64,000 nucleotides of DNA from Macrolepiota albuminosa (lineage: Eukaryota > Basidiomycota > Agaricomycetes > Agaricales > Agaricaceae), in the NCBI GenBank assembly GCA_027475525.1, contig JAMWFC010000046.1, forward strand, positions 310,001-374,000, read 5' to 3'. The first letter of the stretch is position 1; the number at the start of each line of letters is the position of its first letter. The translations under genes and the position numbers were made by a program. This document shows, piece after piece, positions 32,178-42,640 of this stretch. The notes beneath the pieces are model-generated. The model saw only the letters and a program-made list of their open reading frames with translations. It was not told the origin of the DNA and searched no databases.

Positions 32178-33494
32178 TTTCCACATGATTTTGTTCCTGA
32201 ATCTAAATTTGATCCAAATACAAATTCTATTTATTTACTTTGTCAAGATCCTACTGTGAATTATTTTAATTCAATTATTCTTGTATATTGTCGCCATAAT
32301 CATGATTTAAAATGTATATTATCCGGAAAAGCAGCTAAAGCAGCGATGTTTTATATTACTGACTATATTACAAAGTTAGATCTAAAAACTTATCAAATGT
32401 TGTCTCTTCTATCTCAAACAGTTCTTAACATGAAAGATACTATAGATTCTTCAAGTTCTAAAGCTAAATCCAAATTGCTTCTTCATAAATGTTTATCTCA
32501 ACTAACTAAGCAACAACAAATACATGCTCAACAAGCAGCTTGGTATATTCGGGGTCGAGGTGATAGTTTTTCTTCTCATAAAACAACACCAATGTTATCA
32601 AATCTTTTACTTTATTATGTTAAAACTTCTATCAATGCTATGAAACATACAAATGAAAAAAATGAAGATTGTAGTGATGAAGAAAACGATATTGAACCTA
32701 TATCATTAAAAATTAGTGTAGATATTAATGGAAATCTTTTAAAAGCAACTCAGATAGATGATTATATTTATCGTGATTCAGACTTGTCTAATATCTGCTT
32801 TTATACTTTTGTTCAGTGTTTTCGAAGAGAGCTTATAAGTACTTCAAAATATAAAGGTACTAATACTATACGATTAGGTGCGTATAAACGCTGGAGACTG
32901 AAAAGTCCACATCCTTTATGTGATACTCATGATTTAGTAGAGCATACTAATTTTGAGCGTGGAGATGGTTCTAAGCTACTTATACCTTATTTAATTGGAA
33001 CAAGTATTCCTCGATCTACTCATTCTGATTATAGTATTTTTATGCTTGCTCATTTTAAACCTTTTAGTGATGTTGAACCTTTACTTCTTTCACATGAAAA
33101 TCCTGATGATGTATTCAGTATGTATAATTTTACTGAAATGTCTAGAAATATTATGAAAAATTGGGATGCTATTTATGAATGTGAGGATGAAAGAGATGCT
33201 GAGAGACTTCAAAAAAAAGAACAAGCTTTGAAAGAATCAAAAGTATTCACGGAACTAGCAGCTTCTTCAAATGATACTTTATTTATTCCAGAAAACTCAG
33301 GTCAAGTAGTTCAAAAAGATTTTCAATTAAATCAAGAACTTCTCAGACTTCAAGCAAGTGAATGGTTCTTAGTCGATGCAGAAGTTAATAAAAAAATAGA
33401 CACTTCTGTATTATTACCTGCCGTAAATATTAGTAATTTAAAGATTTGGAAAAGAGAAGTCAAACTACAAGAAGAATCTTTAAAATCTCAATGA
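32178..33494 (+). CDS. Helitron Rep C-part with tyrosine motif (H2)
   Basis: This continues the frame after the first TGA. It reads FPHDFVPESKFDPNTNSIYL, CRHNHDLKCILSGKAAKAAM and FYITDYITK, where the two tyrosines (codons 32352 and 32364) are the expected Y2 nucleophiles of Helitron Rep. A region with QQQIHAQQAAWYIRGRGDSF, RLGAYKRWRLKSPHPLCDTH and a charged, coiled-coil-like stretch (CEDERDAERLQKKEQALKES) leads to a second TGA at 33492. With a stop at each end the segment could only be made by readthrough or re-initiation (first ATG 32256). Confidence 0.85.
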   Translation, partial: FPHDFVPESKFDPNTNSIYLLCQDPTVNYFNSIILVYCRHNHDLKCILSGKAAKAAMFYITDYITKLDLKTYQMLSLLSQTVLNMKDTIDSSSSKAKSKLLLHKCLSQLTKQQQIHAQQAAWYIRGRGDSFSSHKTTPMLSNLLLYYVKTSINAMKHTNEKNEDCSDEENDIEPISLKISVDINGNLLKATQIDDYIYRDSDLSNICFYTFVQCFRRELISTSKYKGTNTIRLGAYKRWRLKSPHPLCDTHDLVEHTNFERGDGSKLLIPYLIGTSIPRSTHSDYSIFMLAHFKPFSDVEPLLLSHENPDDVFSMYNFTEMSRNIMKNWDAIYECEDERDAERLQKKEQALKESKVFTELAASSNDTLFIPENSGQVVQKDFQLNQELLRLQASEWFLVDAEVNKKIDTSVLLPAVNISNLKIWKREVKLQEESLKSQ

Positions 33495-34835
33495 AGGAAC
33501 ATTCTGGATCCTTTAAATCAGACAGCAATTATCAACAATGCATCTGAAACCGAATTAGTTTCTACTTTACCTAATATAAAATATTTATCTTCTGCTAATA
33601 TATCATCAAATGCACCTACACCTCAAACAAAAAGTTTAAATAATATTAATAATTTACACTTTGAAAGCCGTAACAATCTGATCGAGCGCATCATTTCAGA
33701 AGAAACTTTAAATGAAAAACAATCAATTGCGTTTAAAATTATTTCTAAAGCTTTTTTCAAATATATCGATGATGAAGCAGCCGGCATAAATAATGTTTTA
33801 TCACCAAATTATCAACCTTATTTGCGCCTTCATCTTTCAGGACCTGGTGGTACTGGAAAGACTCATGTTGTTAAAGCCGTACAAAGAGTTATGGAAGTTT
33901 ATCAATGCAAACAAAGATTGCGCTTTTTAGCACCAAGCGGTACTGCAGCTGCACTTATTGATGGATTAACTATCCATAAAGGTCTATCTATCAAAGTTCA
34001 GAAAAAAAATAAAGGAAAAGGTAATCGAATACCTGGTGATTCTAAAGAAGATTATTCTGTTATAATGACTGTTGCTGAAAAAAGTAATCTTTTTGAAGAA
34101 TTTAAAAATGTTATAATGCTTCTTATTGATGAAGTATCTCTGCTTAGCTGTCATTTATTATCAGATGTAAATTGCTCTTTACGAATAGTAAAAGGTAATA
34201 ATGAACCATTTGGTGGAATTTTGGTCATTTTTTCAGGTGATTTTTATCAATATCCACCTGTTGGAGGAACTCCTTTGTATAAACCTGTAACAAATTCTAC
34301 TAATATGTCTTCTCAGCAATTATCGACTCGTCTTGGTCAGTTAGTATGGAAATTGGTCACTGAAGTAATAAACTTGGAAGAGCAACAGCGCATGAAAAAA
34401 GATCCTGAATATGCTGCAGCTGTTTTACGGTTGCGAAAGAGAAAATGCACAGAGGAAGATGTTGAGTTATTCAACAGTCGAGTGATTAAATCTTTTGAAA
34501 ATCCAGATGGATTAAATATGAGTTGTAATAATAGACAACATTCAACTGCAATAGTGCAAACTAACGATCTTCGTCAGGCTATAAATTTTCAAAAAGCAAA
34601 ATCCATTGTTCAAGGTAACATTGATATTTGTGCTGCGAATGACACAGTTAAAAAAAAAACAATATCAGAACCTGCTAGATCTGAACTTTTAAAACTGAAT
34701 GTTTCTAAGTTTGCTAGTGAAGGCGCTTTACCTGGTTTTCTTCCTTTATATATAGGAATGCCTGTTGTTCTGCGCAATCGAAATCTATCTACTGAATTAG
34801 GTATTACGAATGGTGCTCATGGAATATTGAAGAAA
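33495..34835 (+). CDS. Helitron PIF1-type helicase, C-terminally truncated (H2)
   Basis: Open from the second TGA to the breakpoint at 34835, and then 97 codons into foreign DNA. Walker A is GPGGTGKTHVVKAVQR (codons 33840-33863), Walker B is LLIDEVSLL near 34117, motif III is FSGDFYQYPPVGG near 34235 and an LEEQQRM motif lies near 34376. The final helicase motifs present in H3 (GHAAQGKT, VAASRPNTRFGL) are replaced by unrelated GC-rich coding, so the enzyme would be inactive. Confidence 0.9.
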
Positions 34836-36010
34836 GTTAGGAGGGAATTGGGACAGGAAGGGGATGTCGAGGATTTTGAAGGAGATGACGATGGCACGAC
34901 TCAGCCCCTAATCACCTATCGGATCGCGAAGAAACCGGCCTTTCCTCATATGTTAGTCCCGGACATTGAGGAAAAGTTTGAGATCCGTGATTTTCTGTAC
35001 TACGTCGAAGAGTTCCTTCGCAGACGCGACCTCCCTACGCCTCCCAATCTCACGCGCTCATCCACTTTTCCTGTATACCGGCGACTCGCCCTTACACTTC
35101 CCGCAATTCCTGAAACGGGTAGCTGACCATTGAACGACGTCATCATTGCACGACCTGCCAAGACTGCGCAATACACCACAGCTGGAATCCAACAAGGGCA
35201 TGCTGCCTGATTCAGTACCTTCCTTGTCCGGAAACAGGGTGAGGGCGGTATACGTTCAGGACCTCACCAAGGTAAGCCTGTCGTATTTGACCGTTCACGC
35301 ACTGGCAGGCGGCAGAAGACTCACCACCTTTACCAGATCTGGCTGTGGCTCAGGTTCGTGCAATCTTTCGGCTTCCCTCCCTTGATCAATCGCGATTCCC
35401 ACCTCTTCTCTATGTCCATTGGTTCAAACCCTTATGGAAACCTGCCGACGGCCTCCTCATGTACCATCTCAATAGGTCGCTCCGTGGCTACCATCCCTAC
35501 GCATCAATCATCCCCGCCTCACAAGTCATATCAACGTGCCACCTCATTCCTTATTTCGGGCAGGAGATGGAGCCTTCATGGCATAATGACACTGTCCTCG
35601 CTGAGGCACCATCCTTCTACCTGAACCCTTATCTTTGGCTTTACGATTTCTACCACCTTCGGTACTTATTAGATCAACACCAATACCATCAACGACCCCC
35701 TGCCGAACAAACTCGGGAGAGACGGCTTGCAGAAACGTATGAGTCAAGGCTACGTTTGCAGGGAATCCATCTAACAACCTAGTCACATATTATCCTTGTA
35801 TATTCCCATCTACAACCCTACCTAATCTACAATATCTACGAGTTCCTATACATGCCCGCCAAAAACGGCCAACCCTACTGAGGCACTGTAGGAATCCGCG
35901 AGTGATGGAGGTCTACAGAGACACCATCAATACTACAGACTGCTATCGACGCTACAACACCCTACCGCGGACGGCATGTCCTACGTAAACATGTTTGTTC
36001 TTGGTAGACT
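34836..36010 (+). pseudogene. GC-rich fragment of another transposon protein
   Basis: The fragment starts VRRELGQEGDVEDFEGDDDG and includes SSTFPVYRRLALTLPAIPET before a TGA at 35125. It continues in other frames with QVRAIFRLPSLDQSRFPP, LYVHWFKPLWKP, STCHLIPYFGQEM and SFYLNPYLWLYDFYHLRYLL (35350-35680). This resembles the C-terminal part of proteins that I associate with Plavaka/CMC or KDZ DNA transposons of Agaricomycetes; the assignment is from memory of the family pattern. Base composition differs sharply from both flanking Helitrons. It sits exactly between the broken end of H2 and the broken start of H3. Confidence 0.55.
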
Positions 36011-36070
36011 TGATTTTTTTCCTGATGTTTAGAATTAGAATATAGTTCTTATTTATTATCTATTCTTACT

Positions 36071-37882
36071 TTGTCACGCAATAAGCGCCTTAAATCTATT
36101 CAATATTCAAATAAAATTATAAAAGCAGAATTAAATATTGATCAGCACAATAAAATTATAAATGAATGGCCAACTGTGCCTAATGATGATATTATTATGA
36201 ATTGTGCTGAAAATTATCGCAAAGCTTCTACTTGGATTCCTCCTAAAATTTGTGCAGTTTGTGCTCGCCAACAATCTCGCTCATCTATTAAATCATTTTC
36301 TATCACTTTTTTTCAAGATGTCAAACAATTAAATCTTGATATTTTAAAAATATTTGATTTGCGCTTTTGTAATGACTTTTCTACTCTTCCTACTTATCTT
36401 GCTGGCTTAATGTTAGATATGCAAGGTATTTTACAAAATTCTTCTATAACAATTTATATTTGTCATGATTGTAATATTGATTTAAATAAGCAATGTATAC
36501 CTAAATTCTCTTTAGCTAATAATCTTTATAGAGGTAAGCTTCCAGAAGAATTTTCTGATTTAACATGGATAGAAGAAATGGCTTGTGCTATTTATTCTAA
36601 TTCTGCTTATATTACACGTCTTCATCAATCTTCTGATCCTAAACAACTTAAAGTATTTTATGGTAATACATGTGCTCATGATATGAATATTGTTTCTACT
36701 GCTTCTGCTTTACCTCATACACCTGATTATATTTCTGGCATACTTTCTATTGTATTTATTGGTCCTGGCCAATATAAATCTGATTGTTTAAAAAATATAT
36801 TTCGTGTTCGAAAAAAAAAAATTTGGAATTTTTTATTTTGGTTAAAATATAATGCTCAAAATCCTTTATATGCTAATATTGAACTTGATCAATATGCATT
36901 AAATCTTTATCCTGATGATGCTGCTCTTCCTAATATTCATGATCGTGTTATTCATGATACTGAACTTTCAGTAAAAGAATCTTTTGATACAGAAACTGCT
37001 GGATTTTCAAATCATCCTGCTTTAGAAATACAAAGTGATAATTTAGAAAATCCTACAATTTTTTTAGAGCATATGGGAGTATCTGATCCTGAATGCGCTA
37101 AAATTCAAGGTCGCACATTCACAGCTTCTGCTTTGCGCTCATTAGTTGAAAAAAATAATAATCATCCAGATTTATTAATTTATAAAGAAAGCATTGCAAT
37201 TAATGAATATAATAATCCTAATTTATTTTCTGGTATGTTTCCATCTTTATATCCTTATAGTTGTGGTGGATTTGAAGATTCAAAGCGCCCTACTAAACTT
37301 AATTTTGATAGTCATTTGAATTATTTATTTGATTTTGCAGATAGAGATTTTCGCTATCATTATTCTTTTATTTTCATAGCTTTAAATATAAAACAGCGTC
37401 GCAATGCTCATTTATTTACTTCTTTTATAGTTAAAAGTTCAAAATTTCAATCTATTGCTGATAAACTTGTATCTATTTCTTCTGATGTTCTTTTATCTGC
37501 AGCTAAATTAATAGAAAAAGAAGGTAATGCTCAATCATTTTCTAATGAAGAAAAACAAGTATTTGATTTATTAAAAGAAGTTAATACTATAGCAGCTCAT
37601 ATTCCTGGTTCACAAAGTTCTAAAATGCGATGTAGAAATGAAATTTATAATTATTCTGCTTATTTTGGAATGCCAGCACTTTATTTTACAGCTAATCCTA
37701 GTGCTATCCATAGTCCAATATTTCATGTTATGTATGGTGACACTTCAATAAATCTTGATGATTGTTTTCCTATTATGGTTGATAGTACTAAAAGAGCTTT
37801 AAGATTAGCAAAAGATTCTGTTGCTGCTGCTGATTTTTTTGATTTTGCAATTCACTGCATGTTTGAGCATTTATTTGGATAG
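36071..37882 (+). pseudogene. Helitron Rep, DUF6570-like and Rep N domain (H3)
   Basis: One open frame of about 600 codons parallels H2 residue by residue: ICAVCARQ, GLMLDMQGI, CHDC, GNTCAHDMNIVSTASALP, IGPGQYK, FRVRKKKIWNF, FIFIALNIKQRRNAHLFTS and YFGMPALYFTANPSAIHSP. It ends at TAG 37880-37882, where H2 has TGG (FGWDF), a single-base change. The start is arbitrary because the element is truncated upstream. Confidence 0.85.
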
Positions 37883-39672
37883 AACTTTAGTAAAAACCAA
37901 TCTTTGCCTAATAGTGGAATTTTAGGTCATTTATCTGCATTTTATGGTTCAAATGAATTAACTGAGCGAGGACAATGGCATGCTCATTTTTTGATTTGGT
38001 TATTAGGTGCTCCTAATCCTTCTGATCTTCATGATCGGTTAAAAGCAGATTCTGAATATGATAAAAAACTTTTTGCTTTTCTTGAAAGTATTATCCATTA
38101 TCATTTACCTGATATTGAATGGTCTATTGATTCAAATTATGAACCTCGAATTGAACGACCTCCTCGAGTTCCTTCTAAACTTAACCGATCTTATTCTGAA
38201 ATTCAAACTTGAAAAATACTTATGGATTCTGAAATTAAAAAATGTGGTGAAGCTCTTCAGCGCCACAATTGCTGAGCTGTTTGTTATAAGTATGGTAATG
38301 ATAATCAATGTCGCTTTAAATTTCCTCATGAACTTGTTCCTCAATCTAAATTTGATCCTGATACAAATTCTATATACCTTCTTTGTAAAGATGCTATTAT
38401 TAATTATTTTAATCCAATTATTTTAGTATATTGCCGTCATAATCATGATTTAAAATGTATTTTTTCAGGAAAAGCTGCTAAAGCTGCAATGTATTATATT
38501 ACTGATTATATTACTAAATCAGATTTAAAAACATATCAAATATTATCACTTTTTTCTAAAGCTGTTTTACAATCTTCTGATTCTTTAAAAGAAAATTCCT
38601 CTCAAATTAATGCTAAAACTTTACTTCATAAATGTTTATCTCAATTAACTAAGCAGCAACAAATTCATGCTCAACAAGCTGCATGGTATATTCGAGGCTA
38701 CACAGATAGTTTTTCTTCTCATCAAACAGTTCCTATGTTATCAAACTTGCTTATGCATTGGATTAAATCTAATATGCTAAATTCAAATTATGCTAATATA
38801 TGCGCTAATTCTTTTACTAATATTGATGAAAATGATGATATTGAACCTGTTGCCCTTAAAATTTCTGTAGATTCAAAAGGCAAACTTATTTCAAGTACTC
38901 AAATAGATCATTATATTTATTGAGATTTTAATTTATCTAATATTTGCTTTTATGATTTTGTATTGTGATTTAAACTTGAACTTATATCTAAAATCACATG
39001 CAACAATCAAAATAAAGCCCGTCTTGGTACATTCAAGCGCTGGAAACTTGAACATCCTTATCCTTTATGCAATACTCATTAGTTAATTGAATATATTAAT
39101 TTTGACCAAGGAGATGCTAATAAATTAATTATTCCACGAATTTGTGGTATTTCTATTCCACACTCTTCATCTTCTGATTTTCAGTTATTTGCTTTAGCTC
39201 ATTTTAAGCCTTTTAGTTTTAATATACCTCTTATCTCAATGCATCAATCTATTGAAAAGACATGGAATGACTTTACTTTTTCATCTCAAAGTATATCTAT
39301 TATGAAAAATTGGGAAGCTCTTCATGAATATGAAGATGAAAGAGATGCTGAAAGGCTTAGAATAAAAGAACAATTTTTAAAAGAATCTGAAACTTTAACT
39401 CGGCTAGCTGCTTTTGATAATGAAATTTCAAATTTAAATAATAATAATATAAATTCAGCTCAGACAGATTTTAAAATATATTGCAATTACAATCTTCTAA
39501 TTGGTTTACTTATAATACTAATACATTATCTATACCATCAAATAATTCTTTACCTGATATTACTTTTTTAAAACAAGAAGTTAAATATCAAGAAAATTTT
39601 TTAAAATCTATGCGTCAAAATTCTTCAGATTGCAATAATTCTTTGTTAATTAAATTCTACTTCAATTCCTAA
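37883..39672 (+). pseudogene. Helitron Rep catalytic part, HUH and Y2 (H3)
   Basis: After the TAG the frame reads GILGHLSAFYGSNELTERGQ, then WHAHFLIWLLGAPNPSD (HUH near 37977), CRFKFPHELVPQSKFDPDT, CRHNHDLKCIFSGKAAKAAM and YYITDYITK (near 38490). Stops interrupt it near 38212, 38275, 38924, 38968 and 39080. Most align with Trp or Arg codons of H2 (IQTW, HNCR, YIYR, FR) and need one transition each. After 39480 the spacer before the helicase loses the frame. Confidence 0.85.
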
Positions 39673-39784
39673 TACTGAAATATATACAAATATAAAAAAA
39701 AACATAGTTACTGATTATAATGATATTCCTCCTACTGAAAATACATCTTCTATTAATTGTTATAATTCTGAATCTCGATCTGAA

Positions 39785-41461
39785 TTGCTGCAAAAAATCA
39801 TATTAGAAGAAACTTTAAATGAAAAGCAAATTATTGCTTTTAAAATTATATCAAATGCATTTTTTAAATATATTGATGATGAATTGACTGGAATAAATAA
39901 AATCGATTCACTTAATTTTCAACCATATCTCCGACTTTTATTATCAGGTCCTGGTGGTACTGGAAAAACTCATGTAGTAAAATCTGTACAGCGCGTAATG
40001 GAAGCCTATGGATATAAACATAAAAGTAGATTTTTAGCACCTAGTGGTTCTGCAGCTACTCTTATAGATGGTATGACACTTCATAAAGGTTTATCAATAA
40101 AAGTTCATAAAAAGCATAAAGGAAAAGGTAATCGAGCTCCTGGAGAATCTGAAGAAGATTATTCAGTTCTAATTACTGTTGCAGAAAGAAACAACTTGCG
40201 AGAAGAATTTAAAGATGTTATTATGCTTTTAATTGATGAAGTTTCTTTATTAAGTGCTCAATTATTATGCGATGTTGATCATGCTCTCCGATATGCAAAA
40301 AATAATAATGATTTTTTTGGAGGTATAATGATTATTTTTTCTGGTGATTTTTTCCAATATCCTCCTGTAGCAGGATCTTCTTTGTATCAACCTATAAGAA
40401 ATTCTTTAAAAATAACTGAATCTGCTTTAAAGCAAAGACTTGGCAGATTGGCTTGGAAATCTATCAATGAAGTTGTCAATCTTGAAGAGCAGCAAAGAAT
40501 GAAACATGACTCTGAATATGGTGCTGCTGTTTTGCGATTGCGAAAAAGAGAATGCACTCTCTCTGATGTTAATTTATTTAATAGTCAATTAATTAAATCA
40601 TATAATAATATTGATGGTATTAATATGAATTCTTCAGAATATATTAATGCTATAGCTATTGTATCAACTAACAATCTTTGTCATGCTATTAATTTACAAA
40701 AAGCAAAAGCTAATTGCATAAATACATCTAATCTGGTTATGTGTGCTTCTCATGATCTTATAAAAAAAGCTACAGTTTCAGAGCCTATTAGATCTACACT
40801 TTTAAAATTAGATGTTTCAAAATTTTCTAATGAAGGTGCTCTACCTAGTTTTATTCCTCTTTATATTGGCATGCCAATTATTTTACGCTCTAAAAATATT
40901 TCTACTGAATTAGGTATTACTAATGGTGCTCAAGGTATTTTAAGAAAATTTACAACAGAACAATGTTCAGCTGGATATACATATTTTACAGGTGCTATTA
41001 TTGAGTTTTCAACTAGTAAAGGGTCTTTAACTGATTTACCTAATAAACATTTTCCTATTGAACCTTTTTCATGGAAATTTACATATCATATAAAAGAATC
41101 TAATCAAGTAATGCAAATTAATCGCCATCAAGCTGGATTTCAACCTGCATTTGCTATTATTGGTCATGCTGCTCAAGGAAAAACACTTCCATGTGTTATT
41201 GCTTGGCTTCATAAAGGAGGATTTGAAGCATATGTAGCAGCTTCTAGACCAAATACGCGCTTTGGTCTTACTATTATACAGAAAGTTAGCTTAAAAGATT
41301 TAAATAAACCACTTTCTTCTGATTTGCTTTTTGAAAATACGCGCCATGAAATTATGGAATATAATACTCTTGTAAAGCATGGTTTATTAATGGCAATATT
41401 AAATCTGTTCCAGATCCTGAAGGTGAAAATATTTATCTTAATGATATTAAAAATAAATTGA
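39785..41461 (+). pseudogene. Helitron PIF1-type helicase, full C-terminus (H3)
   Basis: About 530 codons are open. Walker A is GPGGTGKTHVVKSVQR near 39947, Walker B LLIDEVSLL near 40225, motif III FSGDFFQYPPVAG near 40345 and LEEQQRMKHDSEYG near 40480. The part missing from H2 is present: GITNGAQGIL, INRHQAGFQPAFAIIGHAAQ, GKTLP and YVAASRPNTRFGLTI. A frame shift near 41385 separates it from HGFINGNI.KSVPDPEGE, after which the protein continues into the protease-like domain. Confidence 0.85.
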
Positions 41462-42548
41462 AATATAATTTACAATCTACTAAAATATCTGATAATTTTA
41501 ATGCATCTGCATCAAATATCTCTTTAAAAAGAAAGCGGTCACTTTCTCTTACAAAAACTGATATATTACCTTTAAAAAAACTTCAAATAGACCCACTTAT
41601 TTTAAATACTTCTATAGATATAAGTAGCTTTTTTTCAAAAGAACAGGAAGTATTATTAAATGTTGGACCAATATGGCCATTGTTTCCAAAAGGCTGTAAA
41701 TGGGATAGTCAAAATTGGTCCTGTGCTTATGATTCTATATTTATAAGTTTTTATTGTGCATATTTGCAATTAAATTCTACTGATCAAAATAATTGGTCTC
41801 ATTTTAATGAAACAACTCAAATTTTAAATGATATATTTCAAAAACAGATTTAGATTTTTTCCGAAATATATTTCGCACTTATTTAAATAAACTATATCCA
41901 AATCATTTTCCTATTTTTGGTCAAGTTCTTATTAGTGCATCCCGCATTAGTGATCTTATTTTTTTTTCTCAATCTATTGTTCAAGAAATGATGTATTGCA
42001 TTAACTGTGAATATTGCTATTATTCTGCTTCACAAATAATTAAACTTCATCATATTGGTCATTGTGCTGGTCCAACTTTGTGGAATTCATATGGTATTGC
42101 TGCTGGCAATCTTTCCCAGCCAACTGCTCAAACATGGATAAATATTTTCTTAGCAGCTGCAAAAAAACATGCATCTTGTGAAACTAAATTATTAATGGAC
42201 AAAATTTTACAAAATCATAGTAATTTTTGTTTATTTATTCCTAAAGAAGATATTCAATATATATCTATGCCTTCAATGCTGCGAATTGATATTGATTGCT
42301 ATGAATTAGCTCCTGTACATATTACTACACATATATATTTGAATGGAATATCTGGTATTCAAAAATATAGTTTAAGAAGTATTATATTTCATAAAAATAA
42401 TCATTTTACTGCGCGGTTATTTGATGAAAATTCAGCTTGGGATTATGATGGAGCTTCTAATGAAGGAATTCCTCAAAAATGTTTATCTGACACTTTTCAT
42501 ACTTTTAATGGTAAGAATCCACATATTATATTATATGGTAAACTTTAA
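41400..42548 (+). pseudogene. Cysteine-protease-like C-terminal domain of H3
   Basis: The frame continues from the helicase through an NLS-like LKRKRSLSL to GPIWPLFPKGCKWDSQ and NWSCAYDSIFISFY, a Cys-box-like motif (Cys codon 41722-41724). A shift near 41848 is needed. The next frame gives FRNIFRTYLNKLYPNHFP, a Cys-rich segment CINCEYC, and NHFTARLFDENSAWDYDG, a His-box-like motif (His codon 42402-42404). It ends at TAA 42546-42548. The order Cys box, zinc-like CxxC, His box followed by W.YDG is typical of ubiquitin-specific-protease-like folds. Peptidase modules occur in some Helitrons; family membership here is inferred. Confidence 0.65.
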
Positions 42549-42640
42549 GTATTTTTCATACTTGTTTTTTAAACCACCATTAGTGCAATTTTTAAGCAAT
42601 TTAATATGAGACTACTGCATATTATATTACATGCTAAGCT

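Larger units (their letters stand above)
28857..34835 (+). mobile_element. Helitron H2, truncated within the helicase
   Basis: One continuous frame from 28857 to 34835 encodes an N-terminal region, a DUF6570-like zinc domain, Helitron_like_N/Rep and a PIF1 helicase. It is broken only by TGA at 32175-32177 and 33492-33494; no frame shift is needed in 6 kb. After GITNGAHGILKK (34800-34835) the sequence changes abruptly from AT-rich Helitron to a GC-rich fragment of another transposon. The helicase C-terminus present in H3 is therefore missing. Confidence 0.9.
36011..42548 (+). mobile_element. Helitron H3, 5'-truncated, with protease-like C-terminus
   Basis: H3 is a diverged relative of H2 in the same orientation. 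It begins inside the region matching H2 29845 (GATTTTTTTCCTGATGT) and so lacks the first third of Rep. It continues through the HUH, Y2 and PIF1 motifs and a complete helicase C-terminus to a cysteine-protease-like domain ending at 42548. I count at least six in-frame stops and two frame shifts, so it is inactive. It is extremely A/T-rich at third codon positions. Confidence 0.9.
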
